This document shows, one piece after another, positions 11,301 through 24,185 of a stretch of 64,000 bases of DNA. The stretch spans positions 100,887 through 164,886 of the forward strand of contig DF239751.1 of assembly GCA_000507305.1 (NCBI GenBank). The letters are read 5' to 3'. The translations under genes were made by a program, and so were the position numbers. This stretch comes from Breviolum minutum Mf 1.05b.01. Its lineage: Eukaryota > Sar > Dinophyceae > Suessiales > Symbiodiniaceae. The notes under the pieces were generated by a model that was not told where the DNA came from, made no database searches, and was given only the letters and a program-made list of their open reading frames with translations. Numbering within the stretch: position 1 is the first letter of the stretch; each line of letters opens with the position of its first letter.

Positions 11301-12311
11301 CCTTAGCCGATCTTCGTCACGATTTTGATTGCAGCTGAGCAATTGACGCGGTCGAGGCCAGTGCTTGTACTTCCTTGCAGATGTTTGGAGTCTCAATGTT
11401 GCACTGGTGGTTGGGTCGGCTGTAGAGGCACATCTTGCAAAATATTGTGCATCCTTTGGTGGTGACACTTGTCCGCTCGTCTTGAATTGGCGAGAATTGT
11501 GATTTACAGTACTTTTAGTGTGATCATGCGCCGCAGCCACGAGTTTCAAGGGAACGAGATTTGGTAAAAGCAAACTGGTTGGACTGCTGTTAACGGTTAA
11601 ACTACTGAATCGATTTCACATAACTTCATTCTGATTTCGCAGCCTTTTTGAAATGACTTGCACCAAACCAAACCTGCTAACCACCTGACATTGACACATA
11701 GGATATGACCTGCATATCTTTTGTTCTTGGATTGGATTGGATCAAAGCACTCAGCCTGTGATTCCCATTTTACATTAGGGGGGTCCTTACCCCCTGCTGT
11801 GAGCCCTACTAAATGCCCTACACACACATAAGCACCACCTAGACATTGCAAAGAGACATCAAGCTAGAGCCACCGGTCATTTCTCCACAACTAGTCATTT
11901 GGCACCATGGCTGGACGTCAAGGTGCAACATGGCGCAACAATTTGTTGAGAGTGGTGTGCAACTATATAGTGATATATTATAGTGATATTTGCATTGATT
12001 CCTTCATGTTTTGTTTCATCAACTTTGTACTATAGTCATCAGCTTATTTTCAACCTCAAGTGTTATCACCATCATCGTCATTGTCGTCGTCACCCCCTTC
12101 ATCCTATCCTTTTTTTGCAATCAAATTTCGCGTTTCCTGACCTCAACCTGTCCCTGCCATTCCCTGCCTATCACTGTTTTGCACAAAATACCCTAAAACC
12201 ACAGGGTCCTTTCAAAAAGGCCAATATGATGATAATCTCTCAATTTCATACTAGGAATGCAGTTGCAATCCATTTTGACAGAGCTTCATATATGTGTCAG
12301 TTGGTTTGCAG
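8370..12311. other. Mainly intronic; minisatellite and weak exon candidates
   Basis: Besides the minisatellite at 9001-9303, I see only weak open stretches (for example about 10476-10700 and 11119-11328) without recognisable domains or linked splice signals. Some exons of the surrounding gene must lie here if the chain at 6180-8369 continues into the one at 12312, but I could not place them. Confidence 0.4.
9001..9303 (+). repeat. Minisatellite, unit 67-69 bp, about 4.2 copies
   Basis: Copies start at 9016, 9083, 9151, 9219 and a partial at 9288, each beginning GATGT(T)AACGTTCCTTGC and continuing through CACATGTTGGATGCTACGC to a G-rich end (GGGTTGGGGTGGGGG). Units are 67, 68, 68 and 69 bp; differences are mainly in the G run and a few point changes. 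The G-rich part could form a G-quadruplex. Open frames across it are repeat artefacts. Confidence 0.93.
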
Positions 12312-13920
12312 TTTGCTTCGGGTTTCGTTGGGAACACCTTCCCAGTCTCAACTGGGCCAGGCTATGTCGTGCCGCCCTCTGTGATCCCAGACGAGCAATT
12401 GGCGGCATGGCTGGAAAAGCTGCGACTGAACAGTTCCTTGGTGAGATTGTTTGGAACAATTGGGTTGGGGGATACATCTAAACTCTAAACCATAAAAATT
12501 AGTGTTTGGATCGTTCTGTGCAACGAAGCATTTATATAGTAAGATTATAGTAAGAATCTCCGATAATCTCTCTGTACAGTATATAAGGAAGTCTGAAGGT
12601 TTTAGGGCTTGGAGACTGTTAAGTTCAGAATGATGGATCTGACCACGCACGAGCTTTTTTCAGGAGCTCCATTCCGCCTGCAACTTTGTAGCTGAGGCTA
12701 TGCCACAAAAGCAAAGGAATGGTGCCAAAATATGGGAGCGGTGAGTGCCACTTGGAGACACAAGGGAGGTACTTTCCTCATGAGATGCGTCTTTTGATAT
12801 CTCTTGGATTTATTCGTTGCATTTTTGTTGAATCCTGGGATTCCCTCCTGCCCTGGGGATTGGAACAGATGAAAGGCGACAATAGGATAATTGGAAAAAT
12901 TGAGACCTGCTTTGGCAGGGGTAGGTGTTGACACCAGAAGAACAACACATGCTGGTTGATTTGGTTGAAATTGTTTTTTTTCTGGAACCTGTTCATCATG
13001 TTTGTTCTTCGGCTACAATCACTTAAATCATAATGATTTAAATGGTTACCCATCACCACAAGAGTTTGGCCTTGGTTGTTACAATGGTGAAGGGTACCAG
13101 TATTGTTTGTGAATGGGTGTGACTGGAATGAATGTTTTTCTATGACATTTCAATACGCATCTTGATGGTTTTGACATCGCTGCCTCAACGAAGCATGCTA
13201 AACTTACATCACTTCATTCACTTCATACAGAGCCGAGCAAAGTCCACGCACCATGAGCCACCTGCCGATTGCATCACAACAGAAGATGTGTTTTTTGTTT
13301 CAGCTTGGTCAGGAATGTTAGCCCACTCCGTATGCAAGTCGATGGACCACTGCAGGTTCAAGAGATCCTCGAGAATCAGAAGGAGTTTGCAGACCACTGC
13401 AGTTTAAAACCCTTGGAGCGCAGACGTAACTTGTCACAGTTAGAGGAAAATGCGCGAAAATTCAGCATTCCATGAATTCGGAACCCTAAAAAGTAGACTT
13501 GGCCATGTTTTTCAGCAACAAAAGTTGCTGATCCCAATATCAACAGATTTTTTCAGAGCCTATAATATCAGTAGGATTCCGGTGTGGTATGGTGTGGTAC
13601 CGAGGCGTTGAGAAAGACGCTGCTGCTGCGGGTGGTGAGGCGGCTGCAACGACGGCGGCCACACCAGCGGCACCGGCAGTGGCTTGGCAGTAGCTTCATT
13701 CCCTGTGCCCAGAATTTCCTGGTAGAAAGTGTAGGTTTTTCCTTTTTTTTTGTGTGATTTTTGTAGTAACTTTCGGTTGTTAATCAGGTAAGTTTTACCA
13801 ACTCCATGCCAGGCACCTGCAACTCCAGCTTCAAGCAATCCACCTTCGGGTGGGGGTACCTTTTTCGGTCCAGAGGAGCCGTTGAATTTTTGCAGGTTCA
13901 ATGGAGGTAGGATGATGTAG
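12312..13920 (+). CDS. 3' exons of an unrecognised gene, five linked exons ending in a stop
   Basis: Exons 12312-12440 (FASGFVGNTFPVSTGPGYVV, then PDEQLAAWLEKLRLNSSL; donor GTGAGA), 12664-12740 (ELHSACNFVAEAMPQKQRNG; donor GTGAGT), 13313-13398 (NVSPLRMQVDGPLQVQEILE, NQKEFADH; GC donor), 13605-13678 (VEKDAAAAGGEAAATTAATP) and 13813-13920 (APATPASSNPPSGGGTFFG, ending in TAG). All four junctions keep one frame, with phases 0, 2, 1 and 0. The C-terminus is low-complexity Ala/Pro/Gly and probably disordered. No catalytic or binding motif recognised. The stop lies only 65 bases before the relict leader of the kinase gene, which sets the gene boundary. Likely the end of the gene whose earlier exons lie at 2797-8369, but that link is inferred. 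Confidence 0.6.
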
Positions 13921-13984
13921 GTGTAAGATGGTGGAAGTGTACAGGTTTGACGTTTATAGGTAAAACATCGTGCATTTGTAAGCC

Positions 13985-13994
13985 TTGGCTCAAG
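13985..13994 (+). other. Relict spliced leader upstream of the kinase gene
   Basis: GTAAGCCTTGGCTCAAG (13978-13994) matches the dinoflagellate leader segment GTAGCCATTTTGGCTCAAG, apart from one inserted A and loss of ATT. It lies between the stop of the previous gene (13920) and the kinase start (14188). This is the best of the three leader-like sites because the match extends into the upstream half. Confidence 0.6.
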
Positions 13995-14187
13995 CCAGAG
14001 TCAGGTTCGATGACTTTCATTGTTGCTTTCGCTGTTTCATGACTTGGGCCAGTTGAGGGCAAGATTTGTATGGCACCTCAAAGACACACAAATACCGTAC
14101 CTTAATCATCTATCTTCCATACATGTTTGGGATGGTCAGACCTGGCTCGTACGTATCATAGCCAGCAGCAACTGTTACGCCCGATCC

Positions 14188-17100
14188 ATGAAAATGCCTG
14201 GCCAGGACGACCCACAACGCTACCAGATACTGGAAGAACTTGGAAGTGGAGCTACTGCAACTGTTTGCAGGCAAATCACGTGCATGCGAAAAGCAATAAC
14301 ATTTCAGAGACAACAAAATCACGGGACTGAAATGACAGCAGGTGTGAGGAACGTCCATTCTTCAATATATACACATATTTCATAGTACGAGTCGAAACAG
14401 CTTTGCAAGGTGCACCAGAGCCTCCGATGGTTCACAGTATGCTGTGGGGGCGCCAATTTGGGACTGTAGGGTGCCAACGGCAATGGAGGGATATGGAGGG
14501 ATGCAAGGAAGTCCCCGAAAGTTGCATGGCCGAGTTACATCTACAATGACTTCAGGGTATTTGAAGCCTATTTTACTAACCATAACAGAAAGTCTCTCCA
14601 AGACTGGTGCAAAACAATTTGCCTAAAAGGACCATATGTTTTTTGCTGTACAAGTACTTTTTCTGGTGCTTACATATGCTTTATGCCAAAAGCTGGTGCA
14701 TGGACCCTGCAACTTTGGGGGTGGGCCCTTCAAAACCACACAACTGATCGAGGTTAAAAGCATCAATTTGTCCAAGATGCGGCTACAACCCAATTTTCAG
14801 AAAGCCTCAGACAAGCTTCACCGAGAGGCCCGAAAACAAAAGGGTGTCAGTTTATCAGAGTTGACTTGGCTGTTGTGAACGCATACTGTTGCAAGTGATT
14901 CTGACTTGTTGCTTCATGTTTTGGGGATTGATCCAGAGCTGTTTGCTGGGCAGGTCTCCATTCTTTTCACCTTGCGGCATCCCAGAATTGTGTCGTTGTT
15001 CGATGTGGTGGAGGGACACCATCAATTGCATTTGGCACCTTAACCAAATTTACATTGCGGGCGCGTTTCGAGCGGTTATTTCAAAATCAGCCAGATTACA
15101 TTATCCAAAATTCAAGACAGGAGTGTACCGTATACCCGAATTCATTACCACGTTGTTGTCACTGGTTTGTTGGAATTTTGATTTTGACACTGGGCACCTT
15201 CTCGCTTTACATGCTTGAACTTGATATAGAGTTGAAACAAACAAACAAACAAACAACTTGTACTGGCGGGAGTATTTTTTGATCCGTAAAAGCTGTCTTT
15301 ATAATTCACAATCCACAACTGAACCAAGTAAAGGAACAAAGTAAAAACACCCATCATTTCCTTTCATTTCCCCATGATTGAAATTGATGATCATTCCTTG
15401 ACTTCACTTCAGATCTATAGGTATAAACCATTATAAACCAATGTCACCAGGTCATGGAGTTGGTAGAAGGTGGTGAACTCTTCGATCATATCGTACAAAT
15501 GGGTGCTTTTACGGAGCCGGTGGCACGTTATGTCCGGGCCACGGAGGGGATTGGCATGGGTTGACCAAGATGATAAAGTAGAGCAAGTGCAGGCAACGAA
15601 AAAAATATAGAATGGCAGACTCAGATTTTTACATATTGGAAACCTTGTTTGCAAAGAAGCGGTGTATAAACAAGATGCATCATGCATACTGTGTTCTTAA
15701 TGTTTCTTAATTGTATTTTGTATATATATATATAATACTCATCATGTGCCTCGAAACATGTGAAATTTATCATGGACTCGAGGACATTAACAGACAAAAT
15801 GCAGAAACGAGGCTGCTGTTTTTTGTTGTTGGATCCAAGATGTGTTGATTCAGCGAGGTCTTTATCCAGATCGCTGAGGGTCTGAAGTACATTCACTCCC
15901 AGGTCGGCAGGGCCACATGGCACCAGGTTTTGATTGGGTGAGCTCCCCTGAGGTGGGTTCTTCAAAGTCAAATTAATGCCACCATGTTCAAAGGCTCACC
16001 CACGACAAAACGGAATTTTCTCCACTTGCCATGCAGACATACATAGGGTGCCTGAAAGACCGGGAAGGATTCCCGAAGGCATTTTTTCCAGACAAAGACG
16101 AGGATCTTGGATGTATAATATATCAAACAGTTTTTTATCACCATTTTTCACCTGCTTTCTCCCAGAGGACATTTCAATTGAAGGTGGGCAAGAGGTTGTG
16201 CCTGAGGTTTGCATGGTTACCGTAATTCAACAGCTTTGAAACAGAGAGAAAGTGGCGTTTATTCATGTGGCAGAATGAAATAGTGATAGTAGGATGTTCA
16301 CATTGTGTTTGGTTCACAACTTGATTCGATCAGAAGAACCTGATCCAGGACATTGCCCATCGTGATTTGAAGCCAGAGAACATTTTGGTGGAATCTCGGC
16401 AGCTGATCACAACTCATGTGTTGCAGACAGTGCCACCAATCTTGACAAGCGACTCACGATTCATCGTCAAATGGGACTACTTGTTCTGCTCAAATCTAGG
16501 ATTTCTGTCACTATGCTTTAAGTTATGAATAAGTGGATAGCAATGGATGCTCATAGAGAACCGGTGGTGCCCGGATATATGTAACCCAATAATACTTGAT
16601 CATCGTTCCCCAGGGATATTTTGGGGATTTTGGGTCAGGACCAGAAGAATTCCCGGCGGGGTTTGCTCGAAATCAAGCTGTCGGACTTTGGTCACTCCAA
16701 GCTGATCAACGATGGATATAGCACGGCTCTGACCAGAGATGCTTGGACTGCTAGGATTTCTCACTGTTGAGGTCCCAATGGGGAGACATCAGAAACAAAA
16801 ATGAAGCTGCTTCTTGATCATGCCAGATACTTCTTGATCATGCCCAATACCAGACTTTTCATTCGCCAATGGCTACGCGTTGGTTCTGTAAAGATCAATG
16901 CCTTTGATGCGTTTTTGTTTTTAAAGATCTGGCAATTTCAGGAACAATGGGAACATATTCATGATGAGAAAATACAATCCGGTAATCAGTATACAGTGCA
17001 AGAAGCAATCTCAAGTCGTTCAGTGCTTGTTGCTATCACCTTTGGGCCAAGGCAATAAGGCACTAAGGATTGTTCTGCGACACATTTTTTGCTTGATAGA

Positions 17101-20100
17101 CGCCCGAGTCATTCCTTGTGGCATGTATTTGACCCTGCTCCTTTAGTGCATTTTTGGATCAACCCAGAGTTGTTGCCCGAATTATCCCCACATGATCAAG
17201 ACCATCCAAATAGATCCAACAAGCCAAAAGACAAAGAGGCCTGTGCACTCCACAACATATGGTCCTATGTTTTTGTCAGGCCCTGTTCCACTGTTTTTTC
17301 TTCTGCAGCACTACTTTGTTTGTATCAAAATGACTGTATACTGCATGTTTGAAGTTTTGCTTCAGTCTAAACAAGGTTCGATTTGTTTAGGATCGTATTT
17401 GCTGAATTGGCTCGCAAACCAAACTGGCCAAAGTAGGTCCCAAGATTACAATCTTAATCACTAGCATTGCAAACATGCACAGATTCCCTGCTAAGACTTT
17501 TCAGTCGCCTTAACAAACTGGGTGAACCTGTACAAGATACCTCACGCGGGGAGCACTAGCCTACTCACTGAGGTTGGAACACCTCAGTATATGGCTCCAG
17601 AGGCTGGGACCCCAGGGAGAGAATCGTCAACATGGATGAAGTTGGAAGATTGCGTTTGCATCATTTTGATTCATATTCTATTTATGTACACATGTACATA
17701 ATCACAGTATCATTATACCGGCGTAGACCCTAGCATGAATCGTTGCAAAAGACCACCAGCTAGAACTGTGGTGACTTTTTGGCCAAGCGTGATGCAAAAA
17801 CAAAGAAGGCACTGTGACAGCAATGGTTATCTTCTTTTCTCTTATGGTTTCCTTTTCAATGAAAGTAAATGAATATGCTTAATGAATATGCTTATCGGAA
17901 AAAATGAGATAATGAATGTGGCAAAGCATTGCATTATCTCCTGCATTCTGTACTTGCAACAACGTCATGTAATTTAAACGAAGAATTTGATCATTGAACA
18001 TATTGAAGATAAATGTCATAAAGCATTGTTTTCTCACACAACCCGCTTTTAAGCAAAGGTAAATGTATGCGGATGCCTGTTCAAAAGTTAGTTAGAAAAT
18101 TGACTGTGATGATTGAGCTTTCATAGGCCACGAAGATAATCAATCAAGTGAAAACTGTGGTTTATTTGATTCATGTTCTTTCGATTTCATTAGGCCTAGA
18201 AATGGTGTTATATATATGTCTTCGCTTTCCCCCGCACCCCCTTCTCCAAGACATGGCACCAAGCTATGGCACCTAGAACCGCCAAAACGCTCGCCACGTT
18301 TCCTGCTTACTTCCCTAGATTGGTGGAACTGAGTGAAAAGCTGCGTCTTTTTCATTGTCAGGTACACGATCCAATGAAAGCAGCCCAGGGCTACAACCAG
18401 CGTGTGGACTTGTGGTCCTTAGGGGTGGTCACTTTGCCAGCAGAAAAACCGGAAGAGAAAAGTCTTTAGAACAAAGCGCAAGCTGTAAACATTTGCAAAC
18501 TGTAGAAACAAACGCACGGCAGTGGAATCAAAATACATGTCGGACAGAAAATTATGACCCAAGACCGAGACAGAAAGGCTTTGGACATTCAGACCATACC
18601 TTTCTTGTTTTTTCGCAGAGTTCCTGTTGAGTACACACTGCTCCCTACAAAATTGTGTGATTCTGGCTGAGTTATAGCAACCTGACCTGACCTCACTTTC
18701 ACGATTACTTGGTGGATCAGAAGGGTATACTAGGGAACAGCTGAGCACATGTTGTTTATTCCCAGGTTGGTGAAATATGAAAAATCTTACAACTCACATC
18801 AATTCACCCATATCTTAAACAGTTGGACTGGTTGGATGGCGCCAGAAAGGGATCAAAAAGGAAGATTTTTTGTTGCTGCATGGCAAGGTGCTCTATGTCA
18901 TGCTGGTGGGCGCCTATCCCTTTGATGGTGTCAGAGATTCAATCGATGCACAAATTCGAAACTCCTCTTCAGGTTAGGTGAAATTGATGGACATTTGGAC
19001 ATTTCCGTTCAAAGGTGTCAAGTTGAAGCAACAAGAAGTTTTTCTATTTTTTGAAGTCGGAGGGTATCGAGAACTCTGTCAACGAGTTTAAACGAGCGTC
19101 CACTCTTTTGTTTCAAGATGTTTCAAGTAGTGTCCGTGGTTTCCTAAGGACAGGCCAATGTGTCCTTCCCTGACAACCGCAGGTCCCTAGGCAATGGGAA
19201 AGCATTGTAAACATCAGAATATATCAACTATCAATCATAATGATGATTGGCAAGTCATTCAGGGAGAGCTGGGTGATCAACAGGATCAGGGTATAGGATC
19301 TACTGTGCATTTTTTTTGCTAAATGCTTGCTGTCCATGCAGGGAGATCTCAACGTACATATGGTACTAGTACCAGAGGCTCCGTCAGTCGTGTTTAACTA
19401 GTTTTCAGCCTGAACCACAAAAGTGGGCACTTAGCAGCATGTGTATCCTGGACATTCGAGCATTTATGAATCTGGAACCATCTGGATATATACATCACAT
19501 TGATCTCCAAGGACTTCACCCCACTAAAGATTGAAGGAGGTGCTAAAACAGTTTAGGTTAAACTATCCTTTAAAACATCCTGCAGCACTTGTTCATCTTC
19601 TTTTTTGTAGGTGATGCATCTCAATTTTGCTATCGTGCTTCGGACGCCGGTGCCATTTCCGGGACATTTGATTATTCATGTGAATCTCCATCCAGACGGG
19701 TCATATTTCTAAGCGTGTATACTGTATATTGCATTATGAACGGACCACTTGAGATGCCAAAAATTCGACCAAGGCCAAGTCAAAATGCCCAAGATCTCAT
19801 ACGAGGTTTGATCAAGGCTGGGGTGTCAAGGCTATGTTGAGTCAAATGTGGGACTCCGGAACTGGTTACAGGTTACCAATTTATATGTTTCGATCCATAT
19901 ACTGTTGCTTGTCACTATTCAATTATATTCAATCTTCGCAGAAAACCTTGGATTTTTAAAAGTGCTTCAAAAGTTTGGAATCGATTAGCCATATGTGCCG
20001 TGCGCCATGTGACATATGATTATGTGTTTTTTGTGCTTTTTGTTTGTCAGGTGAAACCGCAAGAACGGCTTAGCCTGGATGCTTGCATCAGTCACTCCTG

Positions 20101-22769
20101 GATCTCTACCGTGGGTGGTGGTAGCTTGTCCAAGATCCTCAAGTCCCTTGGCATGTCATCATTTTAAGGTTGTAACTTGTAACGTTCCTACCGTGGAACA
20201 TGTTCAGACCTGCTCTATCCAGCAGTTCTCTATGGTGGTTGTCCATTATGACGACCCATGATATCCCATAATCTGTAATTTGTGATTTTACTGATGTCAA
20301 TGCGGTCCATCAGACTTTCTCCACAATGATGCGGTATGGTTCCATCGATCATTGGGGCAAATCCCACAACTTCTGCCAACACCTAGGCTATGCACCGAGA
20401 AGGAGCATGCTGCTACAGTGGAGCGGCTGCCTTTGCCGGTGAATCCATCTAAGGACAGAGATTTAAAGTTCCTGGCATTGAGGCGGTCAAAAAGGAGTGA
20501 GAAAATCCACATTCCCAGTTCGTATGTGTTTCCATATAAAAAAGAGAGATATTGCAGATTCATGTGATGTATATCATATGGTTTCCAGTAAGGCTGTATG
20601 ACAACATGCTTTTTAGAATGTCATAAGTTATACATGATATGATCATAATATATGTTTCAACACATGATTTGTACAAAATGTTTGGTGTGTGCGTTATGTT
20701 TGATATATATATATATATAGATTTGATCTGTAGATTCCGTGCTTCTCATGCCATTTGCACCATCCTATCACCTCCCACGACGTTGAAGAGTTTGCAGGAG
20801 ATGATCGAAGCTTTACGACGAGACCTGCAGAAGTGGACCCGCTTCTGGCGTTGCGCAGCCACGGTGAAGCTCCTTTGAATGCAATGGTGATAAGGATGTG
20901 TTCATTTCTTTTTTTGGAAGGTACATATGAAAATAATCTAAGGGTATCTTCTGGGCGATGGGTGCCACCTTGAGGTGAGAAAATTTCAATATCTATATGC
21001 TGATCTAAGACAAAAGACTTGGAAATGCCTCATGCATAGTGTGCTCCTTTAGGGAGTCAGAGACGTGTACGAGAAACATTTCCCATGCTCCGAAAAGAGC
21101 TTCCTCCAGGCATGGCGAGGTGGTGGCAAATATGCAAGTGGGTGTTCCGGAGGAGCTGTGTGGGTCATGGGCCATTGGAAAAAAAGGATTATGCTTTGCC
21201 TGTGGATGCGGGAAAAGAGGTGCAACACCTTTTCAGAAATGTTTGATGCAAATTTGGTCCACAATTTCGTGCCATTTCTTGGCTTGGTGACTTTGGTGTT
21301 TCCGGCATGTTTCCTGAAAGTGCCAGGAAGATCGAAATAAAGCACGGATAGAACTTCAAGGGATCATCCAGCATCACTTTCCAGGTGCTCACACCTTGGG
21401 GCGGTGGTGTTTGGATGCTGTCAGAGTGTTCACATCCAAAAAAGTTATGAAGCAAACCTGTAGAGGCTGGTTGCTGTATTCTTCACAATGTGTTCTACCT
21501 AGGCCCTCCAGAACCTCACAAATTTGGAAGATTGTTTTTTTTCAAAGTGTTGAAGAACCCGGTTCTTCGTTCAAAACCTCAGTTGTTTCCCCTGGGTCTA
21601 CCTTTTTATTGCGATTCTTGAAGCTGTATCTAATTTGCCCCAAATTCAACTTCCGATAGTATTTGTATGTATTTGTGACCATTGAGACCGAGATGCTAAT
21701 CAATCAGCCGATGATCAGCCTCTTAAAATCCCCTTGGACAGGTCAAGCCCTTGCATCTTCAACGAGTTCCTTGACTGAATGGTTACATGTCGGTCACCGT
21801 GTCCGTCGGTCGTGCCGGTCACACTGGAAACCTTGCATTTTGCATCATTTTTGACTCGACATTCCTGGCCCCATTTCGACTTGTCATGGCACCTAACACA
21901 CTGGGTTGAGCTTCCAAGGAGGAGCTCCGAATGTGAAGCTGGCAACGGTCCCTGAAGAGCGAAGCAAGAGCAAGAGTTTTCGGTATATCAAACACACTCT
22001 GAAGGCGCCTTGATATGCATCAGTGCATCAGTCTAGCTGCACAGATTTGTTATTATTTGTTTGTCATTTGTAAACATACTGGTGCCGTGCTAAAGGGTCT
22101 CAAGGGTCTCAGAGCATGCAGAGCCCCGCAGATTCTTAATGGTGTATAATGGTGTATAATTATAGTGTATAGTGGTGTGTTGTATACCCACTCGGAATCT
22201 ATAAGCATTATATTCATATGTATTCATCATAGACATGTTTAACCTGAATCATTGCCTAGTTGTAATTTTGCCATCCTGTCGTCACGGTGGCAACTTGGTG
22301 AGGTCGACTCGACTGAGGGTGCTGGCTTAGATTTGGATCCTGAAACTCAGGGCATGAGAGTCACAAAGGCCTGGTGGATGTTTTTGAAGCATCTTGCAGC
22401 AACTCTTTGAGGTGTCCCAGTTTTTTCCGGGAGACCACTTGTGAGGTCTACGACAAACCTGGGCAACCCGGCCTCTATGAGAGAGATCTCATCACCAAAA
22501 TTGATGAGGCTCCACTTCGAGGAGAGACAAAGGACCAGGCAGAGCAAAGTGTGTCCAGTGAGTTTTTTGATGCAAACCTGGAAAGAACCGACCTGTTTTC
22601 ATGATTTTTCATGATGTTCAGGTTTACTGATATTTTACTGATACATTCCCTCCTACGGCAATGCACCACATTTTTTTTGGCTGCGACACCTTGTTGTGTG
22701 CAGGTCGAAACTATCTTTGGGAAGAATTTCCGAGATGGAGTTCTTCTGACCATCAAGAGGGAGTCATGA
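14188..22769 (+). CDS. CAMK-like protein kinase with C-terminal PDZ domain
   Basis: Serine/threonine kinase reconstructed from about 17 exons. Start at 14188 (MKMPGQDDPQRYQILEELGS; Gly loop GSGATATV). Then about 14693-14835 (VKSINLSKMRLQPNF, the beta-3 Lys, and KLHREAR with the helix C Glu), 14954-15013 (ILFTLRHPRIVSLFDVVE), 15451-15536 (VMELVEGGELFDHIVQMGAF), about 16352-16398 (HRDLKPENILVES, catalytic loop), 16614-16737 (LSDFGHSKLINDGYSTALT, DFG Asp), 17573-17602 (VGTPQYMAPE), 18362-18427 (AAQGYNQRVDLWSLGV), 18888-18983 (VLYVMLVGAYPFDG), about 19780-19816 (QNAQDLIRGLIK), 20051-20150 (VKPQERLSLDACISHSWI). A helical linker follows (SLQEMIEALRRDLQKW near 20800; ELPPGMARWWQICKW near 21100), then PDZ exons to a TGA at 22769. 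The exon for the helix before the catalytic loop was not found. All catalytic residues are present, so it is likely active. DFGHSK resembles Chk2/CaMK-type kinases. Substrates unknown. Confidence 0.85.
17573..17602 (+). other. 30-nt micro-exon of the kinase (VGTPQYMAPE)
   Basis: The activation-segment end and APE motif are encoded alone in ten codons. The upstream intron runs 16738-17572 and starts with GA (ALTR|GATGC); the downstream one runs 17603-18361 and starts with GC (MAPE|GCTGG). Both end in AG followed by G, and both are phase 0. Joined, they give ALTR-VGTPQYMAPE-VHDP, which is what the kinase family requires. Confidence 0.75.
22303..22769 (+). CDS. PDZ-domain exons at the end of the kinase gene
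   Basis: Three phase-0 exons. 22303-22368 reads VDSTEGAGLDLDPETQGMRV, then TK. 22446-22550 reads VYDKPGQPGLYERDLITKID, then EAPLRGETKDQAEQS. 22704-22769 reads VETIFGKNFRDGVLLTIKRE, then S and TGA. The order (carboxylate-loop-like G-L-D-L, beta strand RVTKV, GQPGLYERDLITKID helix/strand, final DGVLLTIKR strand) is that of a PDZ fold, which binds C-terminal peptides or lipids. The first intron has a GC donor, the second GT. I place these in the kinase gene because they follow on the same strand with no leader or start codon between; a separate small gene is possible. Confidence 0.7.
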
Positions 22770-23946
22770 TCGATTCAAAAATGGACTGCATCGTGGACAA
22801 ACACATGCACCAGATAGCTGCGGTAGCAACCTTAACTTACATGATGTTTGTTTATACTATTGAATGTCCTCATCAAAGACTTTCAGGTATTTTCAAAGAC
22901 ATTCAAAGCTCATGAATATACTGTATGCCTTGACTATCTAGGCATTCCATGGTGGCAAAAACAAATTAACCTATATTGACATCAGTTGTGTTTCACCGGT
23001 CCCCCAAAAAATAGTTTTAGTAATAGTTTTACGGTAACGTAGTCAACAGTCATGACATGACACGATTGACACGATTGGCGGGCTACAGTTTCTGACTGTG
23101 CAGAAGCCCCGCGAGAGCCGCCAGGCCTTCAGGCCAAGCTTTCAAAGTGAAAAAAAGCGGCGGCTGAGGGGTGCTAAAAGATCAATACCCTCCCTGAAGC
23201 TAACACTTCGCCTTTAAAAGTGGTGCTTTCCAATAGGAATCTCCTTTTCCAGGTGCTATGATAACACCAACAAACAAGTATGATTTAGTTTGGTCAAATT
23301 TGCCTCCACGTTTGTTTCTTTCTTTCTTTCTGTTCGGTGTGTGTGTGTGTTTATTCGTTCGTTTGGTTCGTTTGTTTGCTTGATTCTTTGTCGCATATCT
23401 AGCCACTAACCTACTCACCTCTTATCTACATCGACTAACGTATCTACCTTGGGGTCTATCTAATTACTCATCTGTCTGTATAACTATCTCTCTCCCTCTC
23501 CCCTTCTCTCATTCTGTCAACCCATCTGCCGATCCATCTATCCGCCTAATTATCATCATCTCCGTATTTTACTTGTCCTATCTATCTATCCCACTTAGTT
23601 GTCCACACCTATCCTATTACCCATGTATTCATTTCCATCCTGCTTATCGTGTCTGACCTGTCCATCCTCTCTATGTTCTCTCTTGTTTGTCTTTTCTTGT
23701 TGTTCAGATGTCTTTTCCCCGCCCTAATTTGTTCCATGATTTTCCTGTTTATTCCATATATTAGTCTTCGAACGATGATATTTTCCTGGTTGTCCAATAA
23801 CTTTCTCATGTAATCTATGTATTTTCCCATGCGTTCAAATGCGTTCTATGTCCCATTCTGCATCCAATCCAGTCGTTATAATCCAAGTAATTCCGCCAAA
23901 CGCCATCATACTCAAACGTAATTTCAGGCGAGGCTTGCACTCCTAG

Positions 23947-23947
<1 letters not shown>

Positions 23948-23999
<52 letters not shown>

Positions 24000-24035
24000 G
24001 GTTGTGGTTGTGGTTGTGGTTGTTGTTGTTGTTGT

Positions 24036-24076
<41 letters not shown>

Positions 24077-24077
24077 T

Positions 24078-24109
<32 letters not shown>

Positions 24110-24132
24110 GTGTTGCTGTTGTTGTTGTTGTT

Positions 24133-24184
<52 letters not shown>
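23948..24184 (+). repeat. TTG/CTG triplet microsatellite (about 237 bp)
   Basis: Nearly pure TTG, interrupted by blocks of TGG and CTG. Read on the minus strand it is CAA/CAG/AAC and yields a 200-residue Gln/Asn open frame with no domain on either side. Confidence 0.95.
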
Positions 24185-24185
<1 letters not shown>

